Shown here piece after piece: positions 24,998 through 30,731 of a DNA stretch of 30,731 nucleotides. Location of the stretch: NCBI GenBank assembly GCA_002314855.1, contig DCHQ01000023.1, forward strand, positions 4,248 to 34,978. Reading direction: 5' to 3'. Numbering within the stretch: the first letter of the stretch is position 1; each line of letters starts with the position of its first letter. Below the pieces are notes generated by a model that was given only the letters and a program-made list of their open reading frames with translations, did not search any database and had not been told where the DNA came from. Both the position numbers and the translations under genes were made by a program. Source of the stretch: Lachnospiraceae bacterium UBA1748 (lineage in GTDB: Bacteria; Bacillota; Clostridia; Lachnospirales; Lachnospiraceae).

Positions 24998-27049
24998 ATG
25001 CAGTTAACAGATAATATAACTGAAATTAAAGGAATTGGTGAAAAGACGGCGCTTTTGTTTTCAAAAGCGTCTGTTTTTTCTGTATACGAAATAATTAATT
25101 ATTTTCCAAGGGATTATATTGAACTTCCTGAGGTTGTAAAAATATCGGAGATAGTGAAGGGGCGTACTAATGCTGTTGAAGGCAAGGTTTGTTCTTCAGT
25201 ATCTCTTTTTAGTAATAGAGGGAAAAGTATTCTATCTTTTGATATCAATGATGGTTCGGGAATAATCAAGGTATATTATTTTAATATGCCTTTTTTACGA
25301 AATTCCATTAAACCAGGAATGACTATTCTGGTCTATGGAACTATTGGATATGAAGCAAAAGGTTTTTCTAATCCTAAAATGACGTCTCGGGAAGAATATG
25401 AAAAGCTTAGAGGTAAATTAATACCAGTATATCCACTGGTAAAAGGACTAACTTCAGCTAAGATTGTAACCGCTGTAGCAAAGGTTATGCAGCATATTAG
25501 TGCTGATGAGCTTGAAGACTATTTACCAGAAAATATTAGAAAGCGAGAAGGGCTTATAGGGCTCTATGATGCCATAAAGCTAATGCACTTTCCTGGTTCT
25601 ATTGAAGAAGTATTTACTGCCAGAAAAAGATTGGCATTTGATGAATTCTTTACTTTTTTGTATAAAATGAAAATTCTTTCTGGCGATACTAAGAAGTCGT
25701 TAACTAATATAGTTATGAATAATACTTCTGGTATAGATGAATTCATAGATTCGCTTCCATATAAATTAACAAATGGACAGCTGCAGGCTATAAAAGAGAT
25801 AAGTGAAGATTTATCAAGTGGATATCAAATGAACAGGCTTGTTCAGGGCGATGTTGGCTGCGGAAAGACTATTGTTGCAATAATAGCGAGCTTACAGGCG
25901 GCTATTAATGGATATCAGGCAGCTCTTATGGCTCCTACGGTTGTATTAGCTTCTCAGCATTATGAAGATGCATTGAATCTGGCTAGTCTATATGGTATTG
26001 ATATTAGACCTGTATTATTGACTGGCTCAATGAAAGCTGCAGAAAGAAGAACAGCTCTTGCTGGAATTAAGGATGGTTCTTTTAACCTTATTATTGGAAC
26101 ACATGCACTAATTACTGATAAAGTTGAATATAATAACTTGGGTTTAGCTATATGTGATGAGCAGCATCGTTTTGGAGTAAAACAACGATTTAATTTATCG
26201 GATAAAGGTGATATGGTTCATCAGCTTGTTATGAGTGCAACTCCTATTCCTAGAACGCTTGGACTCATTTTGTATGGTGATTTGGATGTTAGTACTATAA
26301 AAGAAAAACCAGCCAATAGATTACCGCTAAAAAATGCTGTTGTTGGTCCTGAGTTTAGACCTCGCAATTATAAATTTATGATGGATGAAATTAATAAAGG
26401 ACATCAGGTTTATATTATATGTCCGATGGTTGAAGAAGGAGAGGCTGATACGCTTAAAAATGTTGAAACTTATCCAGATGAGATTAGACAGTATTTTCCT
26501 CCTTCAGTTAGAATAGCATCTCTTCATGGGAAAATGAAAAGTGCTGATAAGGATAAGATAACATCCGCCTTTAAGAATCATGAATACGACATATTAGTAT
26601 CGACTACAGTTGTTGAAGTAGGAGTTAATGTACCTAATGCCACAGTTATTATGATTGAAAACGCAGAGCGATTTGGTCTGGCAGGCCTTCATCAGCTTAG
26701 AGGTAGAGTTGGACGTGGAGATGCTCAAAGCTATGCTATATTTGTGACTGAAAATAGCTCTGAAAAGAATATGAAGAGATTGGGGCTTTTGGCTAAAACA
26801 AATGATGGTTTTGAAATTGCATCTGAAGATCTAAAACTTAGAGGACCTGGTGATTTCTTTGGCTACAGGCAGTCAGGCGACCCAATGTTTAAGATGGCCG
26901 ATCTATATACGGATGCTGATATTTTAAAGTCTGCGAAATATACCTTAGATAATTTATTCGATAATGCTGGCAATACGGATAATGATGCGCTAATATCTAG
27001 CTTTGAATACTACTTGAAGAAGTTTGACAGAGGCTATATATGCTTATAG
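24998..27049 (+). CDS. recG: ATP-dependent DNA helicase RecG
   Basis: Remodels stalled replication forks and branched recombination intermediates. The 683-residue protein has the N-terminal wedge/OB domain (about 1-240, 'EGKVCSSVSLF') and two helicase lobes. Visible motifs are Walker A 'GDVGCGKT' (Cys where Ser is more usual), 'DEQHRFGVKQR', 'MSATPIPRTL', 'VSTTVVEVGVNVPNA', and the RecG-typical 'AERFGLAGLHQLRGRVGRG'. Length is normal for the family. It is spaced 6 bases from yloV, and the same yloV-recG neighbourhood exists in B. subtilis. The ribosome site AAGGA sits in the yloV stop region. Confidence 0.97.
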   Translation: MQLTDNITEIKGIGEKTALLFSKASVFSVYEIINYFPRDYIELPEVVKISEIVKGRTNAVEGKVCSSVSLFSNRGKSILSFDINDGSGIIKVYYFNMPFLRNSIKPGMTILVYGTIGYEAKGFSNPKMTSREEYEKLRGKLIPVYPLVKGLTSAKIVTAVAKVMQHISADELEDYLPENIRKREGLIGLYDAIKLMHFPGSIEEVFTARKRLAFDEFFTFLYKMKILSGDTKKSLTNIVMNNTSGIDEFIDSLPYKLTNGQLQAIKEISEDLSSGYQMNRLVQGDVGCGKTIVAIIASLQAAINGYQAALMAPTVVLASQHYEDALNLASLYGIDIRPVLLTGSMKAAERRTALAGIKDGSFNLIIGTHALITDKVEYNNLGLAICDEQHRFGVKQRFNLSDKGDMVHQLVMSATPIPRTLGLILYGDLDVSTIKEKPANRLPLKNAVVGPEFRPRNYKFMMDEINKGHQVYIICPMVEEGEADTLKNVETYPDEIRQYFPPSVRIASLHGKMKSADKDKITSAFKNHEYDILVSTTVVEVGVNVPNATVIMIENAERFGLAGLHQLRGRVGRGDAQSYAIFVTENSSEKNMKRLGLLAKTNDGFEIASEDLKLRGPGDFFGYRQSGDPMFKMADLYTDADILKSAKYTLDNLFDNAGNTDNDALISSFEYYLKKFDRGYICL

Positions 27050-27063
27050 TATTGTATAAGGAT

Positions 27064-27095
27064 TTTTGGGTATATTTCCAAAATCAATATATAAT
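27064..27095 (+). promoter_or_regulatory. Promoter with overlapping palindrome before degV
   Basis: TATAAT (27090-27095) is a perfect -10, 15 bases before the degV start. A TTGGGT at 27066-27071 with spacing 18 is a plausible -35. An inverted repeat, TTTTGG (27064-27069) / CCAAAA (27078-27083), overlaps the -35 and the spacer and could be an operator. Confidence 0.5.
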
Positions 27096-27109
27096 AGTAG
27101 GGGATTAAT

Positions 27110-27979
27110 ATGGCTAAGATAGCGATTATAACAGATTCTAATAGTGGGCTCAGTCAGGAAGAAGCTAAGGAATTAGGTGTTTTTATGATACCTATGCCAT
27201 TTGAAATTGATGGCAAAGAATACTTAGATGGCATTAATCTTGAACGAGATGCTTTTTATGAGTTTCAAACAAATGATTCTGAGATATTTACTTCTCAGCC
27301 TGCACCACAAACTGTCATGGATTTATGGGATGAAGTTCTTAAAGAGTATGATGAAATAATTCATATTCCAATGAGTAGCGGACTTAGTAGTTCGCTTCAA
27401 ACAGCTAAGATGCTTGCTGATGATTATGATGGTAAAGTTTATGCTGTAGATAATCAGCGTATATCTGTTACGATGGTCGATTCGATAGTTGATGCGATGT
27501 ATCTTCGTGATAAGGGACTTAGTGCCAAGGAGATAGGCGAAAGACTTGAGAGTGAAGGACTTAATTCCAGCATATATATAACACTTGATACATTAAAATA
27601 CCTTAAGAAGGGTGGCCGTATAACTCCTGCAGCTGCAGCAATCGGTACATTACTTAAGATAAAGCCAGTTCTTCAGATTCAGGGTGAAAAGCTTGATGCA
27701 TTTGCCAAGGTTAGAACTATGTCAGCTGCTAAAAGTATTATGGTTAATGCTGTTAAAAGTGATGTTGCTGGCAGAATATCAGAGAATGGAAAATATAAGT
27801 ATGTTATCAATATAGCGCATACTAATAATCTTGAAGCTGCCCAGGAATTTGAGAAAGAAATCAGACTTGCTATTCCTGAATATAAAGGTGAGATTCGTAT
27901 TATGGAATTGTCGCTCAGCGTCACTTGCCATATAGGACCAGGAGCACTTGCATTGGCTGTATCAAGAGTTGTTGAATAG
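27110..27979 (+). CDS. DegV family fatty-acid-binding protein (FakB-like)
   Basis: Family members bind a fatty acid and present its carboxylate to FakA for phosphorylation. The 289-residue protein has the DegV landmarks 'ITDSNSGLSQEEAKELGV', 'FTSQPAP', 'PMSSGLSSSLQTA' (the Ser loop that contacts the fatty-acid head group), 'KYLKKGGRI' and the C-terminal 'CHIGPGALALAV'. Length is normal. The YloV/FakA gene lies two genes upstream, so both parts of a fatty-acid kinase are present within 5 kb. It has its own promoter and strong terminator, so it can be expressed apart from yloV. The exact lipid specificity is not readable. Confidence 0.93.
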   Translation: MAKIAIITDSNSGLSQEEAKELGVFMIPMPFEIDGKEYLDGINLERDAFYEFQTNDSEIFTSQPAPQTVMDLWDEVLKEYDEIIHIPMSSGLSSSLQTAKMLADDYDGKVYAVDNQRISVTMVDSIVDAMYLRDKGLSAKEIGERLESEGLNSSIYITLDTLKYLKKGGRITPAAAAIGTLLKIKPVLQIQGEKLDAFAKVRTMSAAKSIMVNAVKSDVAGRISENGKYKYVINIAHTNNLEAAQEFEKEIRLAIPEYKGEIRIMELSLSVTCHIGPGALALAVSRVVE

Positions 27980-27994
27980 AATATAAATTACTAT

Positions 27995-28033
27995 AAGAAA
28001 ATCCAGGTTAATGTTCCTGGATTTTCTTTTTTT
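27995..28033 (+). terminator. Rho-independent terminator after degV
   Basis: A perfect 13-bp stem, AAGAAAATCCAGG / CCTGGATTTTCTT, with loop TTAATGTT, followed by more T. It starts 15 bases after the degV stop. Confidence 0.93.
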
Positions 28034-28069
28034 ATACTAAATTTGTATATATATATGTTATTATTATTT

Positions 28070-28099
28070 TTGTGTGAGTTTATATTAGATATTTAGTAT
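28070..28099 (+). promoter_or_regulatory. Possible promoter before the HI0933-family flavoprotein gene
   Basis: TTGTGT (28070-28075) and TAGTAT (28094-28099) are 18 bases apart. The whole 98-base gap after the degV terminator is extremely AT-rich, so other assignments are possible. A promoter must exist here because the terminator upstream is strong. Confidence 0.35.
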
Positions 28100-28131
28100 T
28101 AATGTTATAAATAAATATATAGGTAGTTTGA

Positions 28132-29385
28132 ATGAATGTTATAGTAGTTGGTGGTGGCGCAGCAGGAATGATGGCAGCTTATAGTGCTGCCGAGAATGGC
28201 GCCAAGGTCACCTTGTATGAGAAAAATGAGAAACTTGGTAAAAAGGTATTTATCACAGGCAAGGGCAGATGTAATGTGACTAATGCTGGTGATACCAATG
28301 AATTTTTTGATCAGGTTATATCGAATCCTAAGTTTTTGTATAGCGCCGTATATGGTTTTGATGCATTTATGGTTATGGAGCTAATAGAAAATTATGGATG
28401 TCCGCTTAAAACCGAGCGAGGAAACAGGGTATTTCCAGTTTCGGATCATTCATCGGATATTATTAAGGCTATGGAAAAAGCCATAATAGATAAAGGTGTT
28501 GTAATTAAAAAGAATCGATTTGTAAAAGATATTATTGTAACAGATGATACATGCAAAGGAATTATTATAGGCAGTGAGCAAAATGATGGATCTTCGGATG
28601 AGTCTGTTTACGCTGATAAGGTTATATTATGTACAGGCGGTTCTTCTTATCAAAGCACTGGTTCGGATGGATATTATATTAAAAAAATGGCTTCATATGG
28701 TCATAAGATTACTGAACCAAAGCCTGGTCTTGTGCCACTTGTGAGTACAGATAATATATGTAAGGAACTTATGGGGCTAAGCCTAAAAAATGTAAGCCTT
28801 GATTTATATGTTGATGGTAAGAATATTTACTCGGGATTTGGTGAAATGTTATTTACACATTTCGGAATTAGTGGACCGCTAGTTCTTACTGCATCATCTG
28901 TATATAACAAGAAATATTATGGTAAAAAGTGTAGGGCTGTTATAGATTTAAAGCCGGCACTTGATAGAGATAAGCTAGATAAAAGAATTATTCGTGATTT
29001 TGAAGGTAATATGAATAAATCTTTTAAAAATGTTATAGAAAAACTGCTTCCTGGTAAAATGGCAGGAGTTATACCAGGGCTAATAGGCATTGATACTGAT
29101 AAGAAAATAAATACAATTTCGGCTGAGGAACGCTCGAGACTTGTAGATATTTTAAAGAACTTTGAAGTGCCTATTATTGGTACAAGGGATTTTAATGAAG
29201 CTATTATTACTATTGGCGGAATCTCCACTAAAGATATTAATCCTAGTACCATGGAATCAAGGCTTGTAAGCAACTTGTATTTTGCTGGTGAGATGATAGA
29301 TGTCGATGCAGTAACTGGTGGATATAATCTTCAAATTGCCTGGTCTACTGGACATCTCGCTGGACAAAGTGCTGCACAGGGATAA
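28132..29385 (+). CDS. HI0933/YhiN-family FAD-dependent oxidoreductase
   Basis: A 417-residue flavoprotein of the HI0933 family, often labelled aminoacetone oxidase; the true substrate is unsettled for most members. The Rossmann dinucleotide motif 'VVGGGAAGMMAAYSAAENGA' opens the protein, followed by the family signature 'KKVFITGKGRCNVTNAGD'. Later motifs are 'LCTGGSSYQSTGSDG', 'GEMLFTHFGISGP' and the C-terminal FAD contact 'YFAGEMIDVDAVTGGYNLQ'. The ATG is preceded only by a weak AGG, so translation may be modest. It is followed by cmk and ispH, an order that recurs in related Clostridia (from general knowledge). Confidence 0.92.
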   Translation: MNVIVVGGGAAGMMAAYSAAENGAKVTLYEKNEKLGKKVFITGKGRCNVTNAGDTNEFFDQVISNPKFLYSAVYGFDAFMVMELIENYGCPLKTERGNRVFPVSDHSSDIIKAMEKAIIDKGVVIKKNRFVKDIIVTDDTCKGIIIGSEQNDGSSDESVYADKVILCTGGSSYQSTGSDGYYIKKMASYGHKITEPKPGLVPLVSTDNICKELMGLSLKNVSLDLYVDGKNIYSGFGEMLFTHFGISGPLVLTASSVYNKKYYGKKCRAVIDLKPALDRDKLDKRIIRDFEGNMNKSFKNVIEKLLPGKMAGVIPGLIGIDTDKKINTISAEERSRLVDILKNFEVPIIGTRDFNEAIITIGGISTKDINPSTMESRLVSNLYFAGEMIDVDAVTGGYNLQIAWSTGHLAGQSAAQG

Positions 29386-29455
29386 GTATTCTAATAATAG
29401 AGATAAATATAGATTATAAAGATTATTATATAAAGATTATAAAGGAGTAAATGAT

Positions 29456-30112
29456 ATGTCACTTAAAATTGCAATCGATGGACCTGCTGGCGCAGGCAAG
29501 AGTACAATAGCCAAGGGATTAGCTAAGAAGCTTAATGCTATTTATGTTGATACAGGAGCAATGTATAGAGCAATTGGTTTATATGTTCTTCGTAATGGTA
29601 TAGATAAAAATGATGAGGTTGCCGTAGTTGAGGCAGTTAGTACCATTAATGTTTCAATAGTATTTGAAGATGGTCAACAGGTAGTTTTGCTTAACGGTGA
29701 AAACGTTAATGGATTTATACGTACTGAAGAAGTTGGTATGATGGCATCGGGCATTTCGGGATATGCAAAGGTTCGTGAGAAAATGGTAAATCTCCAGAGA
29801 GAACTGGCTGAAAGCACAGATGTAGTAATGGATGGAAGAGATATTGGTACTGTAGTTCTTCCTAATGCTAATCCTAAAATTTATTTGACTGCCTCGGCAA
29901 GAGTAAGAGCTGAGCGCCGTGCAGCTGAGCTTGAAGCTAAGGGTGAGCCTGCTGATATCGATACAATTGAGAAAGATATTATTGATAGAGATTATGCGGA
30001 TATGCATAGAGCGGTATCTCCTCTTATGAAGGCAGAAGATGCAGTTGAAATCGATTCTTCATATATGACAATAGAAGAAGTTCAGCAGGCAATTATTGAT
30101 CTTTGCAAATAA
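29456..30112 (+). CDS. cmk: Cytidylate kinase
   Basis: Phosphorylates CMP and dCMP with ATP in pyrimidine nucleotide metabolism. The 218-residue protein starts with the P-loop 'IAIDGPAGAGKSTIAKGLA', then 'YVDTGAMYRAIGLY', the CMP-binding insert, 'VVMDGRDIGTVVLPNA' and 'RDYADMHRAVSPL' near the C-terminus. Length is typical. AAAGGAG precedes the ATG with good spacing. The 70-base gap before it is AT-rich and shows no terminator, so read-through from the flavoprotein gene is likely. The ispH gene follows 40 bases downstream. Confidence 0.97.
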   Translation: MSLKIAIDGPAGAGKSTIAKGLAKKLNAIYVDTGAMYRAIGLYVLRNGIDKNDEVAVVEAVSTINVSIVFEDGQQVVLLNGENVNGFIRTEEVGMMASGISGYAKVREKMVNLQRELAESTDVVMDGRDIGTVVLPNANPKIYLTASARVRAERRAAELEAKGEPADIDTIEKDIIDRDYADMHRAVSPLMKAEDAVEIDSSYMTIEEVQQAIIDLCK

Positions 30113-30152
30113 TTGAATTGATAAATGATTTAATATTAAAGGATGTTTAGAG

Positions 30153-30731
30153 ATGGACGTAAAACTTGCTAAAACTGCGGGATTTTGCTTTGGAGTAAAA
30201 AGGGCAGTAGACAGAGTTTATGAAGCTATTGATAGTGGAAGACAAATATATACATTAGGGCCAATTATTCATAACAATGAAGTTGTTAAGGACCTGGAAT
30301 CAAGGGGAGTTATTACCTTAAAAGATGAAAGTGAACTTGGCAAAGTGAGTGATGGCGGCGTTTTAATAGTGCGTAGTCACGGAGTATCTAAAAATATCAT
30401 TGATATGATTGAAGAAAGACATATTGAATATATTGATATGACTTGTCCTTTTGTGAAAAGGATTCATGATATTGTTGCCAAAGCAAGTGAAACTGATGAC
30501 ATTGTTATTATAGGAAATCCATCTCATCCAGAAGTTGTTGGTATAAAGGGTTGGTCGAAACGCACAGTTTCGGTGATAGAAAGTCCCGAAGAAGCATTAA
30601 ATTTTACCCAGAAAGAGGGCCTCGAAACCACTGTTGTATCACAAACCACCTATAATCATAATAAATTTAAAGAAATTATTGCTATTTTTGACAAAAAAGG
30701 TTACAATGTTAATGTTGTGAATACTATATGT
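30153..30731 (+). CDS. ispH: 4-hydroxy-3-methylbut-2-enyl diphosphate reductase, 3' end outside the window
   Basis: The last enzyme of the MEP pathway, an iron-sulfur protein that makes IPP and DMAPP. The first 193 codons are present. Signatures are 'AGFCFGVKRAVDR' with the cluster ligand Cys12, 'LGPIIHNNEVV', 'IVRSHGV', 'DMTCPFVKRIH' with the second Cys, 'NPSHPEVVGIKGW' and 'VVSQTTYNHNKF'. The third cluster Cys falls at or beyond the window edge; the last codon seen is Cys in 'NTIC'. AAAGGATG lies about 10 bases before the ATG. In many Clostridia this protein is fused to ribosomal protein S1; the window ends too early to tell here. Confidence 0.95.
   Translation, partial: MDVKLAKTAGFCFGVKRAVDRVYEAIDSGRQIYTLGPIIHNNEVVKDLESRGVITLKDESELGKVSDGGVLIVRSHGVSKNIIDMIEERHIEYIDMTCPFVKRIHDIVAKASETDDIVIIGNPSHPEVVGIKGWSKRTVSVIESPEEALNFTQKEGLETTVVSQTTYNHNKFKEIIAIFDKKGYNVNVVNTIC

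Noticed and set aside
28034..28131. TATATATATATG run and other AT-rich repeats as an origin or attachment site
   Set aside because: There are no DnaA boxes, direct-repeat pairs, tRNA gene or integrase nearby. It is simply an AT-rich intergenic promoter region.

Overview
The window looks like a chromosomal segment of an anaerobic, low-GC Firmicute, most likely a member of the Lachnospiraceae (Butyrivibrio/Lachnospira-like). The reasons are AT-rich coding sequence, strong AGGAGG-type ribosome sites, an [FeFe]-hydrogenase, GerW and DUF2953 sporulation-type genes, a DegV plus DAK (FakA/FakB-like) set, BspA-type leucine-rich-repeat surface proteins with a C-terminal TPKTG sorting signal, and a cmk-ispH pair. 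All genes but one (rpmB) lie on the + strand. I see no tRNA, rRNA, CRISPR array, insertion sequence, integrase or phage gene. No gap between genes exceeds about 210 bases.

Layout. (1) 3-7455: surface module. A class B-like sortase, cut by the window edge, is followed by its probable substrate, a 1,626-residue BspA-like LRR protein, and then by a second, unanchored LRR protein that ends abruptly. (2) 7486-12044: eukaryotic-type NADP isocitrate dehydrogenase, an unrecognised coiled-coil protein, a bifunctional NAD(P)HX-repair enzyme and alanine racemase, closed by a clear terminator. (3) 12060-19179: a promoter and a leader with an inverted repeat precede yebC, a GtrB-like glycosyltransferase, a large polytopic membrane protein with a long acidic tail, a NUDIX hydrolase, an unknown small protein, the DUF2953/GerW pair and a coiled-coil protein ending in a partial J-domain, closed by a terminator. 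(4) 19184-19497: rpmB on the - strand, convergent with the previous operon, with its own terminator and promoter. (5) 19574-22858: a methyl-accepting chemotaxis protein and a group B-like [FeFe]-hydrogenase. (6) 22948-28033: Asp23/YloU, the DAK protein YloV/FakA, RecG, then DegV/FakB with its own promoter and terminator. (7) 28132-30731: a HI0933-family flavoprotein, cytidylate kinase and the first 193 codons of ispH, running off the window end.

How the genes work together. The sortase and TPKTG protein form a self-contained surface-display pair. The GtrB-like transferase and the adjoining membrane protein may form a lipid-linked glycosyl transfer pair. YloV and DegV resemble the two parts of a fatty-acid kinase. 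Most of the rest is conserved housekeeping. The least explained items are the membrane protein with its roughly 400-residue cytoplasmic extension, the coiled-coil/J-domain protein, the group B-type hydrogenase, and two small proteins I do not recognise. I did not find a clearly new defence or mobile system.
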